NCBI GenBank assembly: GCA_001769295.1
Contig: MEOR01000038.1
Span: 3,048-36,755 of the forward strand
Direction: 5' to 3'
DNA from: Bacteroidetes bacterium GWF2_49_14
GTDB taxonomy: Bacteria > Bacteroidota > Bacteroidia > Bacteroidales > UBA12481
Length of the DNA: 33,708 nucleotides
The notes beneath the pieces were generated by a model that saw only the letters and a program-made list of their open reading frames with translations, searched no databases and was not told where the DNA came from. Below are positions 9,439-19,696 of this stretch, piece by piece. Every line of letters starts with the position of its first letter. The stretch's first letter is position 1. Both the position numbers and the translations under genes were made by a program.

Positions 9439-10041
9439 TTAATCATAGTTTCTCACAAAGGATGTGGAAAAGAACAGGTGAACCTGTGCACCCGCAACTG
9501 AGTATTCCTGGTTCAGGCTGCCGTAGGCGGAGAGCCCGACACCAATGTCATACATAATCTTATACGTGACCCCGGCTTCCAGATAGATTCCGGGAGTAAT
9601 AAACCCGTAGGCGAACTCCTTTTGTTTCTCTTCGTTCCAGGCGATATAGCTGCCCCGCGCAAGACTCGGTCCGGCGAAAACAGCCAGATTAAACCGGTTA
9701 CCCTCCCACCGTTTGCCAGCCACCAGGTAAAAATCATTCAGTTTCTGCCACGATCTCCACCAGGGGGGCAGGTCGGATGAAGCATGATAGCCGATCCCGA
9801 GTCCGAGCCCTTTGATAAAATGATGATAGGCCAGGTTCATGTTTTGTTGAACAAGACTGGTTCTGAACCCATAGCCGGCTCCGTATCCGAACGTGACATA
9901 GGGGGCATTCTGCCTGTAAATGTGGCCTTTGTAAACAATCCTGTTCTTGCGGAGGACCATGGCTGTATCGGCCTCCTGGCCAAGGGATGGAAGAGCAAAA
10001 AGGAAAGACAACGGCAGCACAATCAACATTTTCCTGATCAT
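9439..10041 (-). CDS. Putative secreted/outer-membrane protein of unknown function
   Basis: Signal peptide from internal Met at 10041 (MIRKMLIVLPLSFLFALPSLGQ); beta-rich, ends in aromatic-rich segments. The longest ORF starts at 10098. Confidence 0.6.
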   Translation of the reverse strand: MIRKMLIVLPLSFLFALPSLGQEADTAMVLRKNRIVYKGHIYRQNAPYVTFGYGAGYGFRTSLVQQNMNLAYHHFIKGLGLGIGYHASSDLPPWWRSWQKLNDFYLVAGKRWEGNRFNLAVFAGPSLARGSYIAWNEEKQKEFAYGFITPGIYLEAGVTYKIMYDIGVGLSAYGSLNQEYSVAGAQVHLFFSTSFVRNYD

Positions 10042-10081
10042 AACTGCATATTTTATATAAAGGGCTAATATAGGCACAATA

Positions 10082-10669
10082 TTATTCTTCGGGTACAAGC
10101 TTCTTCAAATCCAGGTTACTGGCCGCATAATCGAGCTGATCATACCATTCCGTCCCGTATTTCCGGATCAGGGCTTCCCTTACAAACTGATAAACCGGAA
10201 GTCCCTGCCTTTCACCTTCCGGCAGCGCCGGCTTGCAGATATCCCATTCATCGAAATTTATCGCGTCAAAATCATCATAGGATTTTATCCTGATAGGGTA
10301 CAGATGGCAGGAGACCGGCTTGTTAAACGGGATGTCGCCCGCATGGAAAGCCTTTTCAATTGCACAGAAGCTGATGCCATCCTCGAAAACGGTATAGGCG
10401 CACTCGCCTCCGCGGATCAGGGTTGTCACCAGCTCACCATCGATATCCCGCATGTACATCCCTTCCTCTACCAGGGCCATAATTCCGTCGGTGCTCAGGT
10501 AGGGCCTCAATTCGTCCATATAGTCGTCCAGATAGCCAGTCTCCTCAATGGTCAGGGGTGCGCCGGCATCCCCGTGAACGCAGCAGGAGCCTTTGCAGGC
10601 CTGCAGGTTACAGCAGAATTTGCGGCTGAGAACCTCAAGACTGACGAGTGTCCGGTCGATCTCCAGCAT
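10082..10669 (-). CDS. DUF3109 family cysteine-rich protein
   Basis: 195 aa; KFCCNLQACKGSCCVHGDAGAPLTIEE and PVSCHLYPIRI; start overlaps gpmI stop (ATGA-type). Confidence 0.85.
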   Translation of the reverse strand: MLEIDRTLVSLEVLSRKFCCNLQACKGSCCVHGDAGAPLTIEETGYLDDYMDELRPYLSTDGIMALVEEGMYMRDIDGELVTTLIRGGECAYTVFEDGISFCAIEKAFHAGDIPFNKPVSCHLYPIRIKSYDDFDAINFDEWDICKPALPEGERQGLPVYQFVREALIRKYGTEWYDQLDYAASNLDLKKLVPEE

Positions 10670-12186
10670 CAGACCAGCGATCGTCCGGCCATAACCGGAG
10701 GCTGTTTCATTCCCATGATCTTCAGGATAGTCGGTGCCACATCGGCCAGGATGCCGTTATGGATCTCCTTGTATTCATCACTGACCAGAATACAGGGAAC
10801 AGGATTAAGTGAATGTGCGGTGTTTGGCGACCCATCGGGATTTATCGCATTGTCGGCATTCCCGTGATCGGCAATGACGATAACCGTATAGCCATTGGCT
10901 TTGGCCGTTTCCACAACCGCCTGCACGCAGGAATCCACAGCCTCAACCGCCTGGATGATGGCATCCCATACGCCGGTATGGCCCACCATGTCTCCGTTGG
11001 CAAAATTAAGACAGATGAAATCGGGCTGGCCCGTCTTCAGCTCCTTTACGATAGCATCACGCACGAGAAAAGCGCTCATTTCCGGCTGCAGGTCATAGGT
11101 GGCTACTTTGGGCGACGGAATCATGATTCGTTTTTCTCCGGGAAAAGCTTCCTCGCGCCCGCCAGAGAAAAAGAAGGTAACATGGGCGTATTTTTCAGTC
11201 TCGGCAATACGGATCTGTTTCTTGCCCGCTACCGACATCAGTTCGCCAATTGTCTGGCTCAGGTTATCCTTATCGTATATAATTCCGACCCCCTCAAAGG
11301 TGTCATCATACCGTGTCATGGTATAGTATTTCAGCGTCAGCGTCTTCATTCCGAATTCCGGCATGTCGCGTTGCGTGAGAACCACGGTCAGCTCCCGGAG
11401 CCGGTCGGTGCGGAAATTGAAACAGATCACCACATCCCCTTCCGTAATCGTTGCAACAGGCTTACCGTCAGCATCCACCAGGATGGCGGGCTTGATGAAC
11501 TCATCGGTAATCCCCTCGTCATAGCTCTCCTGTATGGCATCCAGAATGCTGGTAACCGGTTTTCCCGTGCCATGAACATAAAGGTCATAGCCCAACTTGA
11601 TCCGCTCCCACCGCTTATCGCGGTCCATGGAATAATAGCGCCCGATCAGCGTGGCAATGGTTCCATTCGAATGTTCCAGATGCTGCTCCAGCTGCCCGAG
11701 AAATCCCTTGCCGCTGAATGGATCCGTATCCCGGCCATCGGTGATGGCATGGATGAAGACCTGATCCAGTCCAAACTTTTTGGTCATGTCACAAAGGGCA
11801 TACAGGTGACGGTCGAGGGAGTGAACGCCGCCATCGGAAACCAGCCCGATAAAGTGCACTTTTTTACCGCTCTGCTTTGCATAGGTAAAGGCCTCCTTGA
11901 GGACTTTATTTTTCTTGATGCTTCCGTCAGAAACAGCACGGTTGATCCTGACCAGGTCCTGATAAATCACCCTACCTGCTCCGATATTGAGGTGCCCTAC
12001 CTCAGAATTCCCCATCTGACCTTCGGGCAAACCCACATCCTCGCCAGATGTTTTCAGCTTTGAATGCGGATATTTCTTTTTGAGGGAATCCATATAGGGT
12101 GTATTTGCCTGGCGGATGGCATCGGCTTCCGGACGCACGCCACATCCCCAGCCATCCAGAATCATCAGAAGAACTTTTTTGCTCAT
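10669..12186 (-). CDS. gpmI: 2,3-bisphosphoglycerate-independent phosphoglycerate mutase
   Basis: 505 aa; [60 protein letters not shown]. Confidence 0.97.
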   Translation of the reverse strand: MSKKVLLMILDGWGCGVRPEADAIRQANTPYMDSLKKKYPHSKLKTSGEDVGLPEGQMGNSEVGHLNIGAGRVIYQDLVRINRAVSDGSIKKNKVLKEAFTYAKQSGKKVHFIGLVSDGGVHSLDRHLYALCDMTKKFGLDQVFIHAITDGRDTDPFSGKGFLGQLEQHLEHSNGTIATLIGRYYSMDRDKRWERIKLGYDLYVHGTGKPVTSILDAIQESYDEGITDEFIKPAILVDADGKPVATITEGDVVICFNFRTDRLRELTVVLTQRDMPEFGMKTLTLKYYTMTRYDDTFEGVGIIYDKDNLSQTIGELMSVAGKKQIRIAETEKYAHVTFFFSGGREEAFPGEKRIMIPSPKVATYDLQPEMSAFLVRDAIVKELKTGQPDFICLNFANGDMVGHTGVWDAIIQAVEAVDSCVQAVVETAKANGYTVIVIADHGNADNAINPDGSPNTAHSLNPVPCILVSDEYKEIHNGILADVAPTILKIMGMKQPPVMAGRSLV

Positions 12187-12196
12187 TGTATATTTT

Positions 12197-12649
12197 TTAC
12201 GGATAAATGACCTTTTCCAGCACCTTGAAGGATGGGATCACGGCATACCCGCGTTTCCCCATGTAGGTATATCCAATCAAACCTTCACCCTGATAGGCGA
12301 CCGGCTTGTCTTTTCTTTCACCGGTGACAATACGCATCTGGCCATCCTGATCAGGTTTCCAGGTAACCCCGGCCGTGACGTACACGATATCTTTCTTTTT
12401 GAAATTCCGGGTCGACATGTCCCTCAGGTTGGTAACCGCCCTCGCAGCAAGGCGCAGGTCTCCCACCCAAATCTCATCGATTTGTAGCCGGTCGGACCCT
12501 GCCTTTACTTTCATAACTAACTTATAATCTGTGCCATAGCCACTCTCTTGCAAGCCGCCAACCCATTCCTGCGAAGTCGACTCCGTAACCTTGAACTTCC
12601 CGCCCCCAGCCATCGCCAGCGCCACCAATACAAAAGTTAATATTTTCAT
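12197..12649 (-). CDS. Hypothetical secreted protein
   Basis: 150 aa ORF with a short hydrophobic N-terminus ([17 protein letters not shown]), in line with neighbouring minus-strand genes. Confidence 0.6.
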   Translation of the reverse strand: MKILTFVLVALAMAGGGKFKVTESTSQEWVGGLQESGYGTDYKLVMKVKAGSDRLQIDEIWVGDLRLAARAVTNLRDMSTRNFKKKDIVYVTAGVTWKPDQDGQMRIVTGERKDKPVAYQGEGLIGYTYMGKRGYAVIPSFKVLEKVIYP

Positions 12650-12665
12650 CTCTGCATTATTATTT

Positions 12666-12698
12666 CCTCAATCGTCACATCATCACATCATCACATCA
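12666..12698 (-). repeat. Octamer tract GATGTGAT, about 4 units, overlapping the stop codon of the 12696..13385 gene
   Basis: Sense strand: T[GATGTGAT][GATGTGAT][GATGTGAC][GATTGAGG]; the TGA stop is the first T plus GA of unit 1. Confidence 0.85.
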
Positions 12699-13385
12699 TT
12701 TGAGTTTCTGCCGTATCCCCAGCCTCACAAACTCATTCTCATACAGCTGTTTATCATAAAAAAACCGTTCCTTGAACTTATCGTACCATTCCTGTGCTTC
12801 CGGGATTCGGTTAAGCTGCACCAGGAGGTAAATAATATTAAAATAGGCCAGTCCGTATTCGAAATAGAGGTCCGCCTCTGCCATCTCCTTGAACGCCAGG
12901 AGGGCTCCCTCGCGATCGCCCTTTGCAAAGGACTGGAATCCCCTGGAGACCATTTTGTTAAGTGGTGGATCCAGAATGATTCCCTGGAGGTAAAACTCAC
13001 GCTTCGGGAGATCTTCCAAAAGATCGAAATACTTGGTGTTCTTCGGCAGCGGGCCAAAAACGAGCGTAAACTCAAATATCTCATTCAGGGCAGTAAACGC
13101 ATGCTTTTCCGGCGTAAAGGGCGCCTTGACCGAACGTTTCAGCTTTATCCGGTCAGGATCGCTCACCGGGCGGATAAAAAGGTTTTTCGTCCGCAGGGTA
13201 AACGGAGGCATCTGCTTATCATTGATCATCCTCACCACAATAGTGGTGGTAGTGTCCGTCATCTCCACCTTAAAGATCGACATAGACGGGATCGGTTTGA
13301 TCGCGATATTCGGATTATACACAATCTGGCCTTGCAAACTCCAAATCCCAAAAAACAAAACCAAAAAAACAACTAGCTTCTTCAT
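12696..13385 (-). CDS. Hypothetical secreted protein
   Basis: 229 aa; signal peptide MKKLVVFLVLFFGIWSLQGQ; possible TPR-like C-terminal half (inference). Confidence 0.65.
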   Translation of the reverse strand: MKKLVVFLVLFFGIWSLQGQIVYNPNIAIKPIPSMSIFKVEMTDTTTTIVVRMINDKQMPPFTLRTKNLFIRPVSDPDRIKLKRSVKAPFTPEKHAFTALNEIFEFTLVFGPLPKNTKYFDLLEDLPKREFYLQGIILDPPLNKMVSRGFQSFAKGDREGALLAFKEMAEADLYFEYGLAYFNIIYLLVQLNRIPEAQEWYDKFKERFFYDKQLYENEFVRLGIRQKLK

Positions 13386-13404
13386 CTTAAATCACATTAT
13401 CTCA

Positions 13405-13456
13405 ATCATCAAATCATCGAATCAACAAATCAACACATCATCACATCATCAAATCA
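13405..13456 (-). repeat. Octamer tract GATKTGAT, 6.5 units, overlapping the stop codon of the M28 peptidase
   Basis: Plus strand ATCATCAA ATCATCGA ATCAACAA ATCAACAC ATCATCAC ATCATCAA ATCA, exact period 8. Confidence 0.9.
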
Positions 13457-14836
13457 CAGCCCATATTTATCCACGAGATAAACAAGGCACGCAATCCCCG
13501 CCGCTCCCATCTGCATCTCCCTCCGGTCAACCATTTCAAAGGTGTCGGAGGCCGCGTGGTGATATCTGAAATAACGGCTGTCGTCCGGAATTATTCCCAT
13601 AAAGAGAATATCGGGGTAAAAGGTTTTGAGCGGACCGATATCGGCACCACCACCGCCACGGTTGAGGCGGATTCTGTAAGGATCGAAGAGCGGCTGCCAT
13701 TCGGCGGCTCTCTCCATCTGGGCTTCATTGCCGATGATCCCTAAAAACTGTGGGAAAAATACGCCCCGGTCAGATTCCAGGGCGGCAATATGCTTTTCAC
13801 CTTTTTCCGAGGCTTCCCGGGCATAAGCCAGTCCGCCCCGCTGGGCTACCTCCTCATCCATAAACATCACGGCCCTTATCGAGTGGCGCGGCCTGATACC
13901 GCAGGTCCTGAACAGGCGAAGCATCTCAATGGACTGAATGCAGCCGCCACCGTCATCGTGGGCGCCTTCGGCAATATCCCATGCATCGAGGTGGCCACCA
14001 ACGGTAATATATTCATTCGGATATTCGGATCCCCGAATCTCGCCGATCACGTTAAAGGAAGGCACTTCCGGTCCCTCTTCGCAGGTGGTCCGGAAATAGA
14101 AATTGAGTGATGGGTCACCCTTCAGCCATTGGCTAAGTGTTTCCGCTGCCCGCGTGGAGATGGCTATCGCCGGCACCGACCTGACACCCTCCGCAGCCCG
14201 GGTTACTCCGGTATGCGGAAAATCATCAATCTCGATAGTCATCGAGCGGACTACTACCGCAGCGGCACCCAGGCGGGCAGCCTCAGCGGGCCCGTTGGTG
14301 CGCTGCCATACGGCCTCCCCGTAAGCGGAGAAAGTTCCCAGGTGTGTAGCGTTCATTGGCTGATTGAAGAACACAATCCTGCCTTGCACCTCCGGGCGGG
14401 TTATATTCTTCCAGTCCGCAGCGGATTTTACCTCCACCACGCTCCCGGACAATCCGTCAGGCCCGGTGCCGACCGACCAGCCCAGTGCACACGAGGGAAC
14501 TTCCATTGTGCCAAATCTTGATGAAATGATCCGTGCCTTTTCCGGCTCGCCACGATCCCAGCTTTTTACCATCACCGACTGGAGCCAGACCGAGTCGAGC
14601 CCTATCTTTTCCATCACCTGGCGGGTGAATTCAACCGCTGCAGCAGCCTGGGGCCTGCCACCAATGCGCCCTTTGGTGTTTTTGCACAGCCATTCAAGAT
14701 TATGATACGCCTCATAGCTGGTAAGGGCTTCATTAAACACCGAACGAAATACATCGGGGTCCTTCGCTTCCTGGGCCGGGAGCATGAACAGGCTGCCCGA
14801 GAGCAGGATTATAGTTCCGAATAGTTTGATCTGCAT
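13454..14836 (-). CDS. M28 family metallopeptidase, secreted
   Basis: 460 aa; signal peptide MQIKLFGTIILLSGSLFMLPAQ; GGHLDAWDIAEGAHDDGGGCIQSIEMLRLF, MFMDEEVAQRGG. Confidence 0.9.
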   Translation of the reverse strand: MQIKLFGTIILLSGSLFMLPAQEAKDPDVFRSVFNEALTSYEAYHNLEWLCKNTKGRIGGRPQAAAAVEFTRQVMEKIGLDSVWLQSVMVKSWDRGEPEKARIISSRFGTMEVPSCALGWSVGTGPDGLSGSVVEVKSAADWKNITRPEVQGRIVFFNQPMNATHLGTFSAYGEAVWQRTNGPAEAARLGAAAVVVRSMTIEIDDFPHTGVTRAAEGVRSVPAIAISTRAAETLSQWLKGDPSLNFYFRTTCEEGPEVPSFNVIGEIRGSEYPNEYITVGGHLDAWDIAEGAHDDGGGCIQSIEMLRLFRTCGIRPRHSIRAVMFMDEEVAQRGGLAYAREASEKGEKHIAALESDRGVFFPQFLGIIGNEAQMERAAEWQPLFDPYRIRLNRGGGGADIGPLKTFYPDILFMGIIPDDSRYFRYHHAASDTFEMVDRREMQMGAAGIACLVYLVDKYGL

Positions 14837-14932
14837 CGCTTTTTATTAATTCACAAATGTCTTAATAAAACCCACGCCACGGCCTTTTGGTTCTAAATTT
14901 TTATATTTTCACGTATAAAATCTGATGGTCTT

Positions 14933-16030
14933 ATGGACTCTTACAACGCTTTCCCCGGCAATCTCATTCTCGCAATCCATCCCCGTGTACCCTTCACAAA
15001 CATTGGATTATTTCGAAACCAGCAACTCATTTTCCTAAAGAAAATCATGCATACCGAAGAGGCAAGGAAGCAATCCCCGGATTATGCCGGAGAGTGCGGA
15101 ATGCGGTCAGAACAGATCTATAAGGAGATGGTGGAAAACAACCTTCCGGTTGCCGACATCAAGGTAGTGATCAGCCGCGGAGGGCTGGTCCACCCCGTGC
15201 AAGCCGGCGTTTACAGGGTAAACGAGAAAATGATCGAGGATCTTCGGGCAGGTGTTTCGGGTGAGGATGTGGTTAACCTCGGCGGCCTGGTTGCTGCGGA
15301 ACTTGCTAAAATGATCCGCGGAGCCTCCGCATTTGTGGCTGACCCGGTGGTGGTGGACGAATTCGATGAAATCGCCCGCGTTTCGGGCCATGCCGAATTC
15401 AAACGGAGATCAGTGTTTCACGCACTTGAGCAAAAAGCGGTTGCCAGAAAATATGCAAAGACAGTACAGAAAAAATATGAAGACCTTAACCTGATCGTCG
15501 GACAGATGGGCAATGGAATTACCATAGGCGCCCATCACAGGGGACGGGTGATCGATGCCAATCAGGGTCTCGACGGCGACGGTCCGTTTTCACCCTCCAG
15601 GGCCGGGCAGGTTCCGATCGGTGACCTGATCAACCTCTGCTACAGCGGGAAATACACCCGGGAGGTGCTCTATGACATGATCACGATCCACGGCGGACTC
15701 TATTCCTACCTTGGGGTGCATGACGGATATTCAGCAGAACACATGGCACTGAACGGGGACGAAAAAGCTGTTTTTTACCTGAAAGCGATGGCCTACCAGG
15801 TGGCCAAAACCATTGGGAGCATGTTTACCGTCCTCAGCGGTGATGTCGATGCGATCCTGCTTACTGGCGGACTTGTTCACAGCACCGTTTTCATGGAAGA
15901 ACTTCAGTCGCGCATCCGTCGCATTGCCCCCGTTCACACCTACGCCAGCGAAGACGACGTCGAAACCCTTGCACTCAATGGATATTATATTCTGCAAGGA
16001 GAGATTGCAGTGCAGGAGTACGAAGGGTGA
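14933..16030 (+). CDS. Divergent butyrate kinase/branched-chain fatty-acid kinase homologue with altered catalytic motifs
   Basis: 365 aa; RVNEKMIEDLRAGVSGEDVVNLGGLVAAELAK, DPVVVDEFDEIARVSGHAEFKRRSVFHALEQKAVARKYAK, GDGPFSPSRAGQVPIGDLINLCYSGKYT, AILLTGGL. The canonical NPGSTSTK reads HPRVPFTN. Confidence 0.85.
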   Translation: MDSYNAFPGNLILAIHPRVPFTNIGLFRNQQLIFLKKIMHTEEARKQSPDYAGECGMRSEQIYKEMVENNLPVADIKVVISRGGLVHPVQAGVYRVNEKMIEDLRAGVSGEDVVNLGGLVAAELAKMIRGASAFVADPVVVDEFDEIARVSGHAEFKRRSVFHALEQKAVARKYAKTVQKKYEDLNLIVGQMGNGITIGAHHRGRVIDANQGLDGDGPFSPSRAGQVPIGDLINLCYSGKYTREVLYDMITIHGGLYSYLGVHDGYSAEHMALNGDEKAVFYLKAMAYQVAKTIGSMFTVLSGDVDAILLTGGLVHSTVFMEELQSRIRRIAPVHTYASEDDVETLALNGYYILQGEIAVQEYEG

Positions 16031-16092
16031 TTCGATGATTTGTTGATGTGAAGATGTGATGATTTGTTGATGTGGTGATGTGGTAATGTGGT
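16029..16092 (+). repeat. Octamer tract GATNTGNT, 8 units, overlapping the stop codon of the butyrate kinase homologue
   Basis: T[GATTCGAT][GATTTGTT][GATGTGAA][GATGTGAT][GATTTGTT][GATGTGGT][GATGTGGT][AATGTGGT]; the leading T is base 1 of the TGA stop at 16028-16030. Confidence 0.92.
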
Positions 16093-16110
16093 AAAATGGG
16101 CAGGTGCTCT

Positions 16111-16136
16111 TGTCATCCCCGCGAAAGCGGGGACCG
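16111..16136. repeat. REP-like element tgtcatccccgcgaaagcggggaccg
   Basis: Matches the 40-65 arm over 26 nt; TCCCCGC-gaaa-GCGGGGA hairpin. Confidence 0.9.
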
Positions 16137-16229
16137 GATGATATACTACCATCTTTGGCCCACAATCAACAGGCGGTGACTGCTGCACTGATTCTGCACA
16201 ACGCGACTTTGCCAAACAGCTTTTTGACA

Positions 16230-16257
16230 GGAGATTCCGGCTTCCGCCGGAATGACA
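16230..16257. repeat. REP-like element, variant stem, inverted
   Basis: Plus strand attccggc-ttcc-gccggaat followed by gaca; reverse complement tgtcATTCCGGCggaaGCCGGAAT parallels tgtcATCCCCGCgaaaGCGGGGAc. Confidence 0.85.
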
Positions 16258-16267
16258 GCCTCTCGTC

Positions 16268-16315
16268 ACCACATCACCACATCACCACATCATCACATCG
16301 TCAAATCATCACATC
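16268..16315 (-). repeat. Octamer tract GATGTGRT, 6 units, 3 nt beyond the icmF stop codon
   Basis: Minus strand TAGGTT[GATGTGAT][GATTTGAC][GATGTGAT][GATGTGGT][GATGTGGT][GATGTGGT]. Confidence 0.9.
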
Positions 16316-16318
16316 AAC

Positions 16319-19300
16319 CTACAAGTTCCTTCGATACTGCCCCCCCACCTCAAACAGCGCCTGTGTGATCTGCCCGAGAGAGCAGTATTTGCAGGCTTCC
16401 ATGAGGACTTCAAAAACATTGGTCTGATGAATCGCAGCCTGCCGCACGCGCCGCAGCCATTCCTCTGATTTCTCCCCATTGACAGCCTTATAGCCGACCA
16501 GGGATTCCAACTGCTTTCTTTTTTCATCCTCCGTGGCACGGATCACTTCACCCGGCCTAACAATCGGCGAACCCTTGCTCGAAAGAAAGGTATTGACACC
16601 CATGATCGGGAGCTCGCCTGAATTTTTCATTTTCTCGTAATAGAGGGACTCCTCCTGTATCTGGTTCCGCTGATAATTCCGCTCCATGGCTCCCAGCACC
16701 CCGCCCCGTTCCGAGATCCGGTCAAATTCCGTCATCACAGCCTCCTCAACCAGCTGGGTCAGCTCCTCGATGATAAAGGAACCCTGCAGCGGATTCTGGT
16801 TTCGGGCCAGTCCCAGTTCATGGTTGATGATCAGCTGAATGGCAATGGCCCTGCGCACGGATTCTTCGGTAGGAGTGGTTATCGCTTCGTCATAAGCATT
16901 GGTATGCAGCGAGTTGCAATTGTCGTAAATCGCATACAGGGCCTGCAATGTAGTCCGGATATCGTTAAAATCAATCTCCTGGGCATGTAGCGAACGGCCG
17001 GAAGTTTGAATGTGATACTTCAGCATCTGCGAGCGCTCGTTGCCTCCATACCGATACCGTATGGTCTTGGCCCAGATGATCCGGGCCACACGCCCGATCA
17101 CCGAAAACTCAGGATCGAGGCCGTTCGAGAAGAAGAAGGATAGGTTCGGGGCAAATTCATCGATCTTCATTCCCCTCGCCAGATAATATTCAACGTAGGT
17201 AAAGCCATTGGAAAGGGTCAGCGCCAGCTGCGTTACCGGGTTGGCCCCGGCCTCCGCGATATGATATCCGGAGATGGAAACCGAATAGAAATTCCGCACC
17301 TTTTCCCGTATAAAGAACTCCTGCACGTCACCCATCAGCTTAAGGGAAAAATCGGTTGAAAAAAGACAGGTATTCTGCGCCTGGTCCTCTTTCAGGATGT
17401 CGGCCTGCAGCGTCCCCCGAAGGGTGCACAGGGTCTCCTTCCGGATCCGCTGGTAAACACCGGGAGGCAGCACCTCGTCGCCGGTTATTCCGAGTAATAA
17501 CAATCCCGAACCGTCGTGTCCGTCGGGAAGCTCTCCGCGATAGGACGGCACCTCCACTCCTGACTTCTTATATTTACTCCTGACCTTTTTCTTAACTTCC
17601 TCAGCGATCCCCAGTCTGATAATCTCCTTCTCGCACGCCTGGTCGATCGCCGTGTTGACAAAAAAGGCGGCCAGGATCGGAGCCGGTCCGTTGATGGTCA
17701 TAGATACCGATGTACGCGGATCAAGCAGGTCGAATCCGGAATAGAGACGTTTGGAATCATCCAGGGTACAGACGGACACCCCGCTGTTGCCCACCTTACC
17801 GTATATATCTTTTCTGGTTTCCGGATCTTGTCCGTACAGAGTAACTGAATCATAGGCAGTTGACAGTCTTTTACCCTTCTGCCCGGCCGACAGGTAATGA
17901 AATCTCCGGTTCGTCCGTTCCGGTCCGCCCTCCCCGGCAAACATGCGGGTAGGATCCTCCATCTCCCGTTTGAAAGGATAAACACCCGCTGCATAGGGAA
18001 ACTCCCCAGGCACATTCTCGAGCAACGCCCAGCGAACCAGGTCGCCCCAGTCATGTGTTTTGGGCAGGCTCACCTTGGGTATCCTGATGTGTGACAGGGA
18101 CTCGGTATGTGTTGATATCTGAACATCGGAACCCCGCACGGTAAAGGTGTAAACCGGCCCTTCCAGGGCCTTCTTTTTATCTTCCCAATGCTCCAGCCAG
18201 CTTTGCACATCTCCGTCCACCAGCTTCCGTGCCGTTTCGCACTGCTTATTCAATCCGGCCAGTTCGGCTGAATCCGGATGTTCTTCCGCAACAATGCGGG
18301 CCGATTCATTCAGCACATACCAGCGCCGTGCTTTCTCAGCCTGTGACTCCGCACGCCTGTTGTAATTTCGGATGGTTTCGGCGATTTCCGACAGGTATCG
18401 AACCCTTTTCCCCGGGATTATCTCCATTTTTGAATCTGATGCAGGGAGCGGCGATCCGGCCGAGAAATCCTTTGAAGTCTTTACAAGTAACTGGTTAACA
18501 ACTGCTTCGAACAATGAATTAACTCCGGGGTCGTTGAATTGCGAGGCAATGGTTCCATAAACCGGCATGGCCGACGGGTCCACATCGAATTGCCCGCGGT
18601 TGCGCTGGAACTGTTTCTTAACATCACGCAGGGCATCGAGGGCTCCCGGTTTATCGAACTTATTGAGAGCCACCAGGTCGGAGAAATCGAGCATGTCGAT
18701 CTTCTCCAGCTGGGTGGCTGCACCGTACTCAGGCGTCATTACGTAGAGGGAAACGTCGGCATAATCGGTTACTTCGGAGTCCGACTGGCCGATACCGGAT
18801 GTTTCGAGGATAATGAGATCAAAGCCGGCATAACCCGCCACACAGAGCACATCTGAAATATGTGCGGGAAGGGCCAGGTGTGACTGCCGGGTAGCCATGG
18901 ACCGCATAAAGATTCCCGCCTGATGAATGGAGTTCATCCGGATGCGGTCGCCAAGGAGGGCTCCGCCTGTCCGGCGTTTGGTGGGATCCACTGAGAAGAT
19001 TGCGAGTTTCAGCTCAGGCCGGGCCAGCTTGAATCGCCGTACAAGTTCGTCCACCAGGGACGATTTGCCGGCACCGCCTGTCCCGGTCACGCCCAGTATC
19101 GGCGGATGCATGCAATTGTTCTGGTCCCGGATCTGCTGCAGCACCGGCGCGGCCACATCGGAGTGATTCTCGATGGAAGAGATCATGGAAGCGAGGGCGG
19201 TGAAACTGCCTGATTGGATATTTTCAGGGGCTGCGGGACGGTTTCCCAACGGATAATCCGACTGCTTGACCAGTAGGCTGATCATACCCATGAGGCCAAG

Positions 19301-19690
19301 TACACGGCCGTCATCCGGAGAAAATATTTTTGTAATGCCTTTTTTTTCAAGCTGATAGATCTCTTCCGGAAGAATCACCCCTCCCCCGCCTCCGAATATC
19401 CGGATATGCGAGGCCCCGTTCTGGTCGAGCAGTTCGCGCATGTATTCGAAGAACTCCATGTGGCCGCCCTGGTAACTGGTGATGGCGACAGCCTGAACAT
19501 CTTCCTGGATCGCGCTATCCACGATCTCTGCTACCGACCGGTTATGGCCTAGATGAATCACTTCCACCCCGGACTGCTGGATAATCCGTCGCATGATATT
19601 AATGGCGGCATCGTGACCGTCGAACAGCGACGAAGCAGTGATGATCCGCACCGGATTGACCGGCTGGTACAGGGTTCCTTCTTCTTTCAT
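16319..19690 (-). CDS. icmF: Fused isobutyryl-CoA mutase (B12-binding domain + MeaB-like G-protein chaperone + acyl-CoA mutase domain)
   Basis: 1123 aa; [17 protein letters not shown]...[13 protein letters not shown]-loop [17 protein letters not shown], catalytic [12 protein letters not shown] and [25 protein letters not shown]. Confidence 0.95.
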   Translation of the reverse strand: MKEEGTLYQPVNPVRIITASSLFDGHDAAINIMRRIIQQSGVEVIHLGHNRSVAEIVDSAIQEDVQAVAITSYQGGHMEFFEYMRELLDQNGASHIRIFGGGGGVILPEEIYQLEKKGITKIFSPDDGRVLGLMGMISLLVKQSDYPLGNRPAAPENIQSGSFTALASMISSIENHSDVAAPVLQQIRDQNNCMHPPILGVTGTGGAGKSSLVDELVRRFKLARPELKLAIFSVDPTKRRTGGALLGDRIRMNSIHQAGIFMRSMATRQSHLALPAHISDVLCVAGYAGFDLIILETSGIGQSDSEVTDYADVSLYVMTPEYGAATQLEKIDMLDFSDLVALNKFDKPGALDALRDVKKQFQRNRGQFDVDPSAMPVYGTIASQFNDPGVNSLFEAVVNQLLVKTSKDFSAGSPLPASDSKMEIIPGKRVRYLSEIAETIRNYNRRAESQAEKARRWYVLNESARIVAEEHPDSAELAGLNKQCETARKLVDGDVQSWLEHWEDKKKALEGPVYTFTVRGSDVQISTHTESLSHIRIPKVSLPKTHDWGDLVRWALLENVPGEFPYAAGVYPFKREMEDPTRMFAGEGGPERTNRRFHYLSAGQKGKRLSTAYDSVTLYGQDPETRKDIYGKVGNSGVSVCTLDDSKRLYSGFDLLDPRTSVSMTINGPAPILAAFFVNTAIDQACEKEIIRLGIAEEVKKKVRSKYKKSGVEVPSYRGELPDGHDGSGLLLLGITGDEVLPPGVYQRIRKETLCTLRGTLQADILKEDQAQNTCLFSTDFSLKLMGDVQEFFIREKVRNFYSVSISGYHIAEAGANPVTQLALTLSNGFTYVEYYLARGMKIDEFAPNLSFFFSNGLDPEFSVIGRVARIIWAKTIRYRYGGNERSQMLKYHIQTSGRSLHAQEIDFNDIRTTLQALYAIYDNCNSLHTNAYDEAITTPTEESVRRAIAIQLIINHELGLARNQNPLQGSFIIEELTQLVEEAVMTEFDRISERGGVLGAMERNYQRNQIQEESLYYEKMKNSGELPIMGVNTFLSSKGSPIVRPGEVIRATEDEKRKQLESLVGYKAVNGEKSEEWLRRVRQAAIHQTNVFEVLMEACKYCSLGQITQALFEVGGQYRRNL

Positions 19691-19696
19691 TCAGGG

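Noticed and set aside
10813-12063. 416-aa plus-strand ORF
   Set aside because: Antisense to gpmI, which has unmistakable conserved motifs; the antisense translation lacks family features and reflects high GC codon bias.
13405-13456. Possible CRISPR array
   Set aside because: Period is only 8 bp with no unique spacers; it is a short tandem repeat tract.
14886-14909. TTTG...TATATTTT promoter for the buk-like gene
   Set aside because: Spacing of about 12 nt is too short for the Bacteroidetes -33/-7 pattern.
14933-16030. Calling the butyrate kinase homologue a pseudogene
   Set aside because: The ORF is full length and most conserved blocks are intact; motif loss alone does not show decay.
17356-19166. 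Small ORFs on both strands inside icmF
   Set aside because: Overlap a single intact 1123-aa ORF with clear domain motifs throughout.
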